Below, in pieces: positions 1-7,848 of a stretch of DNA of 35,704 nucleotides. Under the pieces are notes generated by a model, which saw nothing but the letters and a program-made list of their open reading frames with translations, did no database searches and was not told where the DNA came from. Numbering within the stretch: position 1 is the first letter of the stretch; every line of letters begins with the position of its first letter. A program made the position numbers and the translations under genes. The stretch comes from Blastocatellia bacterium. GTDB taxonomy: Bacteria; Acidobacteriota; Blastocatellia; HR10; J050. Location of the stretch: the NCBI GenBank assembly GCA_025054955.1, contig JANWZE010000064.1:1-35704 (forward strand), given 5' to 3'.

Positions 1-122
1 GAACCAACATCCATACTCTACAACCGCCCAGGGAAAGACTACGCGGGCGGCCACAGCGAGCCGCCCGTACAGCCCCACCATCGAACCAACATCCATACCT
101 TAACCATCTCGCAGGGAAAGAC
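1..122. repeat. Imperfect 40-bp direct repeat with hairpin between copies
   Basis: Two copies (about 1-40 and 83-122) share the start GAACCAACATCCATAC and the end CAGGGAAAGAC, with a diverged middle. Between them, 44-67 is a perfect 8-bp inverted repeat (CGGGCGGC / GCCGCCCG, 8-base loop). No T-run follows, so it is not a typical intrinsic terminator. The unit may continue to the left of the window. I see no coding sequence in 1-430. Confidence 0.6.
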
Positions 123-130
123 CTTTTTCG

Positions 131-205
131 TGAAGCTAAAAAGCATGGCCACTCCTGAACGAATGAATGGGAATGCGCGATCTTCACGCGGCATTTGCTC
201 TCACA
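131..205. repeat. Diverged dispersed repeat, copy 1
   Basis: This stretch resembles 29851-29924 in the same orientation. Both carry AAAAGCATGGC near the left end and GATCTTCAC, one variable base block, then CGGCATTT near the right end, with a similar total length. Overall identity by eye is roughly two thirds. No open frame is conserved between the copies, so this looks like an old non-coding dispersed repeat. Confidence 0.45.
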
Positions 206-312
206 ACGATTTTCAGATGGCCGCTCAGGCTCAAAAGCCCGTCAGAAGTGGGCAGCATGAGCGTCAGGAAGGAACACGCAAGTGAACCCCGCTATAAGCG
301 CCTGAAAACTGC

Positions 313-341
313 TTGACGCCTTTTCCCGTGTGGGCTAGCTT
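313..341 (+). promoter_or_regulatory. Candidate sigma70-type promoter for the first receptor gene
   Basis: TTGACG (313-318) is followed after exactly 17 bases by TAGCTT (336-341). Transcription would start near 348, about 80 bases before the receptor ATG at 431. The -10 box is weak (3 of 6 consensus bases), so the call rests mainly on the -35 box and spacing. Confidence 0.35.
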
Positions 342-430
342 TGTTTCCTAAGAGCGGAAGATAAAAGGCTATTCAGTGGATTGACTCTTCAAGCTAATCT
401 GAGAGCTATTGTGTTGACGGAGGGATCAGT

Positions 431-3400
431 ATGAGCAAACCCACAGCATGTTTATTAACGGCGCTAATCGCAGTCTGCTTTCACCTGGTAGGCGCGCCAT
501 CAGCAGCAGCGGTGCAATCTCAGGCAGCAGCGGCGGCATTGGAAGGAACCGTGGTAGACCCGACTGCGGCTGTCGTTCCTGGAGCGACGGTCACAGCTAC
601 GAACAAAGAGACCGGCTTGACGCGCACAGTGGTGACCGATGAGCGCGGTCGCTACGTGCTCTCACTGCTGCCGCCGGGTGATTACACTGTCACGGTGAAC
701 AAGGAAGGGTTCGCCGAGGTGAAATTCGACACAGTCACGCTGCGGGTCGGCGATACGGTGAGTCTTGAAGTCCGGCTTGAACTGGCCACCTTGCGCGAAG
801 AAACGATCATCGTCGCGGCTGACCAACTGCCTCTTATCGAACCGACACGGACACATACAGGGACGGTCATAGACCGACTGGCGATTGACAAACTCCCGCT
901 CAACGGACGCAACTGGACAGAACTGGTGCTGCTCACGCCCGGCGTCACCGACGCTGACGATTTCGGCAATGTCTCGTTTGGCGGCGCGGATCGGGTCTCC
1001 AACAACGTGCAAGTGGACGGCGCCGACAACAACAATGCCTTCTTCGGCGAAATTCGTGGACGCACGCGCGCGCCGTTTCAGTTCAGTCAGGAAACCATCC
1101 AGGAATTTCGCGTCGGCAACAACACGTTCGCCGCGGAGTTTGGTCGGGCCGGCGGCGGCATCGTCAACGCCATCACCCGTTCAGGCACGAACAATTGGCG
1201 TGGCAGTGGCTTTTACTACATCCGCGATGATCACTTCAACGCCAATAATACTGTGAATAAATCGTCACGGCCGCCCATTCCGCGACCCAAAGAGCGACGG
1301 CAACAATTCGGCGGCAACCTGGGCGGTCCACTGGTGCGCGACAAGCTGTTCTTCTTTTTCAATTATGACCAGCAAATTCGCAACGAGCCGCTCGGCGTGA
1401 TCCTGAGCCGCGACGTAGAAAATGATATAGCGTCGCTGCCACCGGCCATACGCGCGCGTGCCGAAGCGTTTTTCTTCCCGCTGGCCGGCGCTGTGCCGCG
1501 CGACTTCGATCAGATCAATTTCTTTCCGCGTCTGGATTGGACGATCACACAAAACCACTCGTTAACGGCGACGCACAATTTCCAGCGGTATCGCTCGACG
1601 AATGGCGTCTTTTCGCAGCCGACAACCGACGATTCGATATACTCCAACGCTCGCAACTTCACCGACAGTTACACCACGGTCATATCGCTCAATTCCGTAC
1701 TGACGCCATCAGTGGTCAACGAATTTCGCTTCAACTTTGTGTTCGATCACGTCGGCGATTACGCCAATGCGCCGTATTTGCCGCAGATCAGCGTGCGTGG
1801 CTTTGCGCTGGGCGCACGCAATTTCCTACACGGGCGGCCTGGCGAGTTTCCGGGACGTTACACCAAGGAGCAACGCCAGCAGTGGATTGACGGGTTGTCT
1901 ATCATCAAAGGGCGTCACACGATCAAGGCGGGATTCGATATCAACCGCGTCGTGGATCGGAATTACTTCGCGCTCAACGTCAACGGCACATACAGCTTCT
2001 CCAGCGTGAACGATTTTCTGCAAGGCAACTTCAGTAGCTTTCAGCAACGCTTCTTCGCGCCTGATGTCACGCCGTTGGTTCGACAGACAGGCGTTGATTA
2101 CGGGTTTTACATGCAAGACACGTTCCGATTGACCAACCGGCTGACGCTCTATTACGGGCTGCGCTATGACCTGCAAACGCTGCCGGACCCAATTGTCGTC
2201 AACCCTGATGTGCCGGAAACAGGCATCATCAACGAAGATAAAAATAACTGGGGACCGCGCTTCGGCTTCGCCTACAGTCCCTTTGGCGACAACAAGACAG
2301 TGATTCGTGGCGGCTACGGCATCTTCTACGGGCGCACGCCAAATCTGCTGATTAACGATGTGCTGACCAACAACAATGTCTATTCGTTCAACGTGTTCTT
2401 GAGCGCCGACGATGCGCGACAGCTTGGCATCACGTTTCCGGCCTTTGAAACGCTCAATCCGCTGAATCTGACGGCAGCCACCTTTGGCGGACTGAGTCAG
2501 CCGCCTGCCGGCTTCAGTCGTCGAGACCCGTTCAGCGACCTGCGCGTGTTTGCTCCTGATCGAGTGAATCCCTACATTCAGCAAGGCAACTTCGAGATCG
2601 AGCGCGAGCTGATCGCCAGCACAACCGTTGCTGTGACGTACTTGTGGACGAAGGGAACTCACTTGATGCGCGTCACCAATACGAACGTGATCCCGCCAAC
2701 CGGATTCTCAACGATTAGCGAACTATCGGCTGACCGCCGCACCATCGTTCAATCGGTCCGCTTGCCGCGCATTGGTGTGACCACCGTTGCACTACGCCCA
2801 AATCCGTTTTATCGGCAAATTTTGACGATCCAGAGCGCATCCGATTCGGTCTATCATGGCATGGCGTTGCGCGTCAATCGTCGGTTCCGTCAAGGATTCT
2901 CGATGCTCTTGTCATACACGTTATCCAAGGCGATTGATAACATCGGCATCGTGGATGAGCGCAATTCGCTGGGTGGGTTCTCCAATTTGCTTGATCCGTT
3001 CAACGCGCGGCTGGATCGGGGTCCGTCGGACCTGGATCGCCGGCATCGGCTGGTGATCAGCGGCATTTGGGAAATGCCGTTTTTCAAGCGCGCCAACAAC
3101 GCGCTGGTGCGACATCTGCTGGCCAATTGGAGCTGGAGCGGTATTGCGACGGTAGCCAGCGGTCGTCCCATCTCGGCTGAGGTCAATAGCACGTCATCTT
3201 CAGCCGATACCGATTTCAACGAAGACAATGTGATCTTCGATCGCGTGCCGTTTTATGGCCGCAACGCTTTCCGAGGACCGGATCAACGCTATGTAGACCT
3301 CGGACTGCGCAAGGAAATTGCCCTGGGTGAACGAAAGAGTTTGGAATTCATCTACCAGGTCTTCAATGTGGCCAATCATGCTCAGTTTACTATTGTCAAT

Positions 3401-3538
3401 CGGAGCATGTACGATTCGGCGCGAACTGGCGGCGTTAATAACCGGCGATTCGTGTTGACACGACGGAACGATTTTCTGGCGCCGATCAGCGCGCGTCGAA
3501 ATCGGGATATGCAATTTGGCCTGAAGTTCAAGTTCTGA
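431..3538 (+). CDS. Oar-like TonB-dependent receptor with carboxypeptidase-regulatory domain
   Basis: This 1035-aa outer-membrane protein begins with a signal peptide (about residues 1-28, ending ...PSAAAVQ). A carboxypeptidase-regulatory-like beta-sandwich (about 35-115) starts LEGTVVDPTAAVVPGA. A TonB plug domain (about 135-260) contains LPLNGRNW, VQVDGADNNN and FAAEFGRAGGGIVNAITRSG. A long beta-barrel ends in the aromatic MQFGLKFKF expected for BAM-dependent outer-membrane insertion. These Oar/SusC-related receptors are numerous in Acidobacteriota and are assumed to import large oligomers or peptides using TonB energy. The substrate cannot be read from sequence. GGAGGG lies 6 bases before the ATG and supports this start. 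The next gene on the same strand encodes a secreted protein 160 bases downstream, which may work with it at the cell surface. Confidence 0.9.
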   Translation: MSKPTACLLTALIAVCFHLVGAPSAAAVQSQAAAAALEGTVVDPTAAVVPGATVTATNKETGLTRTVVTDERGRYVLSLLPPGDYTVTVNKEGFAEVKFDTVTLRVGDTVSLEVRLELATLREETIIVAADQLPLIEPTRTHTGTVIDRLAIDKLPLNGRNWTELVLLTPGVTDADDFGNVSFGGADRVSNNVQVDGADNNNAFFGEIRGRTRAPFQFSQETIQEFRVGNNTFAAEFGRAGGGIVNAITRSGTNNWRGSGFYYIRDDHFNANNTVNKSSRPPIPRPKERRQQFGGNLGGPLVRDKLFFFFNYDQQIRNEPLGVILSRDVENDIASLPPAIRARAEAFFFPLAGAVPRDFDQINFFPRLDWTITQNHSLTATHNFQRYRSTNGVFSQPTTDDSIYSNARNFTDSYTTVISLNSVLTPSVVNEFRFNFVFDHVGDYANAPYLPQISVRGFALGARNFLHGRPGEFPGRYTKEQRQQWIDGLSIIKGRHTIKAGFDINRVVDRNYFALNVNGTYSFSSVNDFLQGNFSSFQQRFFAPDVTPLVRQTGVDYGFYMQDTFRLTNRLTLYYGLRYDLQTLPDPIVVNPDVPETGIINEDKNNWGPRFGFAYSPFGDNKTVIRGGYGIFYGRTPNLLINDVLTNNNVYSFNVFLSADDARQLGITFPAFETLNPLNLTAATFGGLSQPPAGFSRRDPFSDLRVFAPDRVNPYIQQGNFEIERELIASTTVAVTYLWTKGTHLMRVTNTNVIPPTGFSTISELSADRRTIVQSVRLPRIGVTTVALRPNPFYRQILTIQSASDSVYHGMALRVNRRFRQGFSMLLSYTLSKAIDNIGIVDERNSLGGFSNLLDPFNARLDRGPSDLDRRHRLVISGIWEMPFFKRANNALVRHLLANWSWSGIATVASGRPISAEVNSTSSSADTDFNEDNVIFDRVPFYGRNAFRGPDQRYVDLGLRKEIALGERKSLEFIYQVFNVANHAQFTIVNRSMYDSARTGGVNNRRFVLTRRNDFLAPISARRNRDMQFGLKFKF

Positions 3539-3603
3539 TTGATTGACCCGGTCAGGCTGGTTTGATACTATCTCTGGCCCGGTTTGAGTCAATTCTATAT
3601 TCA

Positions 3604-3673
3604 CGTGTGAAGCATGATGTCTGAAATCTGGCTCTCGCAGGGATGATTGTGGTTTCAGCTCATGCTTCACACG
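3604..3673 (+). promoter_or_regulatory. 70-base stem-loop between receptor and secreted protein genes
   Basis: CGTGTGAAGCATGA (3604-3617) pairs perfectly with TCATGCTTCACACG (3660-3673). A second pairing, CTGAAA with TTTCAG, lies just inside after a small bulge. The hairpin ends 25 bases before the ATG at 3699 and just upstream of that gene's AAGGAGGA ribosome site. It has no T-run after it. It could be an intercistronic mRNA processing or stability element, a partial terminator, or a small palindromic mobile repeat. Confidence 0.6.
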
Positions 3674-3698
3674 CAGAGCTTCAAGGAGGAGCATCTTT

Positions 3699-4829
3699 AT
3701 GAATCAATTGAAATGGCTTGTATCCCTCGCGATTGTAGCCTGCGCGACAATTGGTGTCTTTGCTCAAGCAGTCATTATTGACGCGGTTGTGACAGGGCGG
3801 CAGATTGCCGATGCCAATGGAACAAACGTGGCTGCACCAAACAAAGTGGCGGTGACGGCCAATGGTTATGTGTTCACCGATATATCTGACGCTGCCAATG
3901 AACGAGTCTACCTGGCCGATGTCTCAACGACTCCGCCAAGGATTACATTGTTGACCGATGAAAATGCATTACGGGACAAAATTGATGCGGTCAACGGCGC
4001 TATGGCTCGTCCGGCGGCAGTTAGCATTCAGTCAGTCGGCGTGGCCGATGATGGAAGCATCATTCTAGCCAGCGATCAAAGCGGCGCTGAATCGGGCATG
4101 ATTTTCCGCGTGAACCCGCAAACCAGAAATATCACGTTGCTGGCTGGACTGGATGGTCCGCCGACGCAAACCTCTGTTGAAGGCATAGCCTTCATTGCTG
4201 TCCGGGGCAAGACGATTTATGTCGTCCTCGAAGCGAACTTCGGCGCCCTCAACGGCGATAGCATTGCGATAGTCAGCGTGGACGCGCCTGATGGCGGCAG
4301 GACGCCGGCCCAAGAGTTTGTCGGAGAAGCTGAGCTGCGAAATATACTCGGTTTTACCGATCCGCTGGCCTTCAGGCCTGTCGGCTTCTTGCCGAATGGC
4401 AATCTAGTGATCTCCAACAGCGCGGCGGCAGCCGCTTCAGATGACATTCTGGAAATTAACACGCAAACCGGCGCGGTCACATTGCTGGTGGCCGCTACTG
4501 ACATCGAAGCCGACATTGGCGCAGCGGATATTGGCCCCAACGGCGGCGCGGTGGATACCGACGGCACATTGTACCTCACTAACGCATTCGGCGTTGGCGA
4601 TACTGATGACGGCGTGATCATCGTGCGCAATCCTGGCGGCGGTCGAGGCAACGCCGCCATGCTGGCTACTGAAGCTCAGATCATTGCTTCGCCCAGTATT
4701 GTCAACCCGGCTGGCGATCCGATTACGGGCCTTTTCATCATCAACGCTTCTGCTGTCTCTCCGAGGCGAGGCACGGTTGTCTTTGCGGACGGCAACTGCG
4801 ATTGCCTGATACGCATTCGACAGCAGTAA
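3699..4829 (+). CDS. Secreted propeller-like protein of unknown function
   Basis: This 376-aa protein has a clear signal peptide (MNQLKWLVSLAIVACATIGVFAQA). The mature part repeats short blocks of the kind seen in NHL/SMP-30-like beta-propellers, for example VGVADDGSIILASDQSG, GFLPNGNLVISN and GAVDTDGTLYLTNAFG. These are a glycine-aspartate turn followed by a hydrophobic strand. I do not recognise catalytic residues. Cysteines occur only near the ends (CDC at the C-terminus). The ribosome site AAGGAGGA sits 8 bases before the ATG. It follows the Oar-like receptor on the same strand, with a stem-loop between, so it may be a surface-binding partner of that receptor. The family assignment is by repeat appearance only. 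Confidence 0.7.
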   Translation: MNQLKWLVSLAIVACATIGVFAQAVIIDAVVTGRQIADANGTNVAAPNKVAVTANGYVFTDISDAANERVYLADVSTTPPRITLLTDENALRDKIDAVNGAMARPAAVSIQSVGVADDGSIILASDQSGAESGMIFRVNPQTRNITLLAGLDGPPTQTSVEGIAFIAVRGKTIYVVLEANFGALNGDSIAIVSVDAPDGGRTPAQEFVGEAELRNILGFTDPLAFRPVGFLPNGNLVISNSAAAAASDDILEINTQTGAVTLLVAATDIEADIGAADIGPNGGAVDTDGTLYLTNAFGVGDTDDGVIIVRNPGGGRGNAAMLATEAQIIASPSIVNPAGDPITGLFIINASAVSPRRGTVVFADGNCDCLIRIRQQ

Positions 4830-4848
4830 TCCACATCTTCACCACTAC

Positions 4849-4887
4849 GACAGGGTTTCAAGCCGGACGCCGGCTTCAAGCCCTGTC
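4849..4887. terminator. Bidirectional hairpin between convergent genes
   Basis: An 18-base stem from GACAGGG (4849) to CCCTGTC (4887), with one mismatch and one G-T pair, closes a 3-base loop (ACG). It lies 20 bases after the stop of the + strand gene and about 100 bases after the stop of the convergent - strand gene. That is the place expected for a shared terminator. The T-run is missing, so a palindromic REP-type repeat is an alternative. The rest of 4830-4989 shows nothing else. Confidence 0.5.
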
Positions 4888-4989
4888 ACGCTTGCGAAAC
4901 ATAGCCCACGAAACGCGCCGACAACGCGAAAGAATCTCATCTTCATCGTTCGTGGTGTGCGGTTGCACACAAACAATTCCCTCAGGCCT

Positions 4990-6963
4990 TCACTGGAGGA
5001 TCAAGTCGGCGCGACTGCGCGGCAATAACTGATAGCCGCTGTCAAACGGACGAAAGCGATCAAATTGGCTCAGAATGCCCACCACGCTGAACCGGCCTGA
5101 TGGGGTGGTCATGCCTGGAATGCCCGTCTCGCGCAGAATGCGCAGCGTCACCTCACCAGTTCCATCGCCGATCAAGAGGTTTCCATTGTTGTTACTCGAT
5201 GGAATTGAGCCATCAATGACTCGCACGTTATCCACGCGCACGAGCATTCCCTCGACCGTCTCGTCAAGCTGAGCGATTGTCCTCACAAGCGGGGTGACGC
5301 TGCCGCCCACGCCGAGCCTGCTTGCGCCGAACGGAGATGGGAAGGGAGCATTGGGCAGCGGATTGGTGACATCCAACATCAAGACGCCATTAAACACTGA
5401 GAGGCGACCGGTGACCGAAAGGAGGTCGCCCAGAACCGCTTGCAGGTTCGTCGAGCGCAAACGAAAAACATTGATGCCGGCTGTGGCATCTTGCACGTAA
5501 ATATCACTGTTGCTACTGCTGAATGTTCCGTTGCTAACCGTCACGGTTCCCACAATGCGCGCGGGAAAACCAAGAAACTGCGGAACGCCCCAGTCGTCAT
5601 TGACGCGCAACGCCGCAATGGGCGTTGTGCCGGCGAAGTAACCGCCGCGCGCGACTGTGATCTGTCCGGCTCCGTCGCGTGCTCTCACCTCATACTGAAC
5701 ACGCGCGCCATCAGGTTGAGCTGGAATCGTGCCGATGAAATCCGTGTTGGACACGCGGCTCAACTCCACTGTCGTGCGTTCACCATCGTTGATTGAATAC
5801 GTCAGCGTCGCCGAATCAATCACACCGGAGTTATCGGCGATCTGCGCTTGAATGATGACGCGCTCATCGGAGCGAGGCAGGAGCGGCAAGTGCGTCACGA
5901 TCACCGAGGGTGGAAAATCCGTGCGAAGGCCAGCTTCAGCGCCATCCTCAGCAAATGGTATTCGCGGCAAGCGGGCGCTGGTGACAATGTAACCGTTGCC
6001 GTTTGTTTCTACCGTGATTGTGCCACGAGCAACGATGCCTTGATGACTCACGCTGCTGCCGGAAGGACTCTGCTGATTTTGAAAAACAAACGGTGGACGA
6101 TTGGCCGGCGCGTCGGCATCTGGCGGTGTCGGGCGCTGACCGCTGGTCGGCGTTGTGTTGATAAACAAATCGAGCGCCTCAACCGATGGATGCCCGAAGG
6201 TGTTGGTTCGTCCTGCTTGCACGATGCCGACCTCGGCTTTGAGCGCAGCGAGGAATGTCGGGTTGCTACTGGTGTTGCTGCCGTGGTGACTGAGTTGCAG
6301 AACGTCCACATCGCCGACCAATTGCGCGACAGTGGATTCAACATCCGTCGTATTGTTGCCGCCGCCGGTCAGGTCGCCAGCCACGAAGAAATCGAAATCA
6401 CCATACTGAATGAGCAAGCCGATCGAGGCCGAGTTGTCGCGTTGATCGAATTGATCGGTGCGACCGAAGATGCCGACACGTCCACCGCTAGCCAATTGCC
6501 CGTTGACAACCAAGCAAGTCGCCGTCGCACCGCCGCCCAGATCAATCACCTGACCGGCGCGCATCGTCGCACGCACTGGTCGAGCAGCGTTCAGGTAGGC
6601 TGTAATGGCGGGATTGCTGGTAACGGTCAGGTCGCCACTGTCATAAGCGATGCCGGGAGCGAATCTGGCCGCCACTTCATCCAGCCCGCCGATGTGATCG
6701 GCATCGTAATGCGTGGCCACCATCACATCCAAGCGCGTAAGCCCTGCGCTCTCCATGAACGGAATGATGGCTGACGTGCCGGCGCCATCCGGTCCACCAT
6801 CTATCAGCATGGTCTTGCCCGTCGGCGAAACGACAAGCGCAGCATGACCCTGACCAATGTCAATGAAATAAATTCGCAACAGACCGGCTTGCGGATGAAC
6901 CAACGGCATGAACCACGCCACGCAGCTCACGACCAAACAACCGATAAATACTCTCGTTTTCAT
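4990..6963 (-). CDS. Secreted ComEC/Rec2-like metallo-beta-lactamase-fold protein with C-terminal OB-like domain
   Basis: This 657-aa protein has a signal peptide (MKTRVFIGCLVVSCVAWFMP..HPQA). A metallo-beta-lactamase domain (about 28-270) starts IYFIDIGQGHAALV, typical of the ComEC-like branch. It carries the metal motif THYDADHIGG (His85, Asp87, Asp89, His90), then VAGDLTGGG and LSHHGSNTSSNP. These residues suggest an active, possibly nuclease or phosphodiesterase, hydrolase. A beta-rich Ig-like segment follows (about 350-450). The tail (about 455-650), with IVGTVTVSNG, DIYVQDATAGINVF and VTGRLSVFNG, resembles nucleic-acid-binding OB-fold/DUF5689-like domains of secreted nucleases. A substrate in extracellular DNA is an inference. 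It is convergent with the propeller-like gene and appears monocistronic. Confidence 0.8.
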   Translation of the reverse strand: MKTRVFIGCLVVSCVAWFMPLVHPQAGLLRIYFIDIGQGHAALVVSPTGKTMLIDGGPDGAGTSAIIPFMESAGLTRLDVMVATHYDADHIGGLDEVAARFAPGIAYDSGDLTVTSNPAITAYLNAARPVRATMRAGQVIDLGGGATATCLVVNGQLASGGRVGIFGRTDQFDQRDNSASIGLLIQYGDFDFFVAGDLTGGGNNTTDVESTVAQLVGDVDVLQLSHHGSNTSSNPTFLAALKAEVGIVQAGRTNTFGHPSVEALDLFINTTPTSGQRPTPPDADAPANRPPFVFQNQQSPSGSSVSHQGIVARGTITVETNGNGYIVTSARLPRIPFAEDGAEAGLRTDFPPSVIVTHLPLLPRSDERVIIQAQIADNSGVIDSATLTYSINDGERTTVELSRVSNTDFIGTIPAQPDGARVQYEVRARDGAGQITVARGGYFAGTTPIAALRVNDDWGVPQFLGFPARIVGTVTVSNGTFSSSNSDIYVQDATAGINVFRLRSTNLQAVLGDLLSVTGRLSVFNGVLMLDVTNPLPNAPFPSPFGASRLGVGGSVTPLVRTIAQLDETVEGMLVRVDNVRVIDGSIPSSNNNGNLLIGDGTGEVTLRILRETGIPGMTTPSGRFSVVGILSQFDRFRPFDSGYQLLPRSRADLILQ

Positions 6964-6971
6964 AGAACGGC

Positions 6972-6977
6972 ATTATA
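6972..6977 (-). promoter_or_regulatory. Consensus -10 box placing a near-leaderless start
   Basis: The - strand reads TATAAT at 6977-6972, a perfect -10 hexamer whose end is only 8 bases from the ATG at 6963. Transcription would begin within a few bases of the start codon, and no ribosome-binding sequence is visible. No good -35 box is found at 16-18 bases. A leaderless mRNA is the simplest reading. Confidence 0.35.
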
Positions 6978-7139
6978 CAGCAAGGCCGTTTGATCCGCCC
7001 ACAAACCGGCCTGTTGCCGATTTTTCTCGTCTCAGCCCGGACGCGTGCGTCGTCAACAGCCCTACCGGCGGCTCATCGCCGGCGGCCGCATCTTCTGAGT
7101 AGGTGGACAAAAGTTCTGGGACATTTTGGGGGACGGGCA

Positions 7140-7207
7140 GTTTTGGAGCGCGGTGACGTGTCACCGCTTCCCGACCAAAGCCGCGACACGTCGCAGCACT
7201 CCAAAAA
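7140..7207. repeat. Imperfect inverted repeat in the 6964-7284 gap
   Basis: The left arm GTTTTGGAG..GACGTGTC (7140-7160) and the right arm GACACGTC..CTCCAAAAAC (about 7184-7207) pair over their outer 8 and inner 8 bases, with a mismatched centre. It is the main structure in the 321-base gap between the metallo-hydrolase gene and the Yip1-like gene. It could end transcription of the homogentisate operon on the - strand, or be a palindromic repeat. I see no gene in this gap. Confidence 0.5.
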
Positions 7208-7284
7208 CGCCCCGACCTTTTGTCACATTACTTGGTTGGTTTCCTCGACCCCGCTTGGTTCCATCGAGGCGATGCGACTGGAGG

Positions 7285-7821
7285 CTAGAAAAACGGTCTG
7301 GCCAAACCGCCGAAAATCGAAACGGCGAGCCAGCCAATCACCATGTACGCGATCCAACCGATGAGGCACACCACCACGGCGCGTCCCGTCGTAGAATAAT
7401 CGAGCGCCTGCCGCACAGCCACGACCATCGCGATGAGCATGAGAATCGAACCGACCAGCGACGCAATCCAGCCAAGCACCGGAATGACACCAAGAACACG
7501 AATGACGCCGGGCGCGCTGGCAAAACCAATCGTGCGCAACAACTCGCCATGCGTCGCCCGTGTCTGCGGCTCGGCGAACCAGCGCGTGCCGATGTAGTAC
7601 GTCAGATAGGCCCAGATGAACCATCCGACAAGTCCCGCGATGGTTCCCAGGACAAGTCCTTTGACACCCAACGTGCTGATGCTGCCGATGCCGGCGGCCA
7701 CACTGGAGAGAATGACGACCGTCATGGCCTGCCCCATGGCCATGGGGTCTCGCTCCACTTCCTCATACAAACTGACATCGAGCCGGGCTGCGCGAATCAT
7801 GCGCTGTTGCAAATTCGACAT
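7285..7821 (-). CDS. Yip1-like integral membrane protein
   Basis: This 178-aa protein has a charged N-terminus (residues 1-28) and about five hydrophobic segments: around 29-45, 52-75 (LGTIAGLVGWFIWAYLTYYIG), 103-118, 120-138 and 148-170. The pattern of a soluble start, then GxxGWFIWAYLTYYIG, then 'RTIGFASAPGVIRVLGVIPVLGW', matches the Yip1-domain family of bacterial membrane proteins, whose function is unknown. AGGAGGTCC lies immediately upstream of the ATG and supports the start. The gene begins 27 bases after the fahA stop on the same strand, so it is probably read from the homogentisate operon, although no role in that pathway is known. Confidence 0.75.
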   Translation of the reverse strand: MSNLQQRMIRAARLDVSLYEEVERDPMAMGQAMTVVILSSVAAGIGSISTLGVKGLVLGTIAGLVGWFIWAYLTYYIGTRWFAEPQTRATHGELLRTIGFASAPGVIRVLGVIPVLGWIASLVGSILMLIAMVVAVRQALDYSTTGRAVVVCLIGWIAYMVIGWLAVSIFGGLARPFF

Positions 7822-7848
7822 TGGGACCTCCTTAGAAAGGATTTTGCT

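Noticed and set aside
1826-2662. 278-aa minus-strand open frame
   Set aside because: Antisense to the barrel of the first receptor, with biased composition typical of a shadow frame.
5848-6774. 308-aa plus-strand open frame
   Set aside because: It lies entirely antisense to the metallo-beta-lactamase-fold gene, which has a signal peptide and catalytic motifs. The antisense frame has no recognisable domain or ribosome site.
7822-7848. Independent promoter for the Yip1-like gene
   Set aside because: The 27-base gap contains only a ribosome site. There is no room for a promoter within it.
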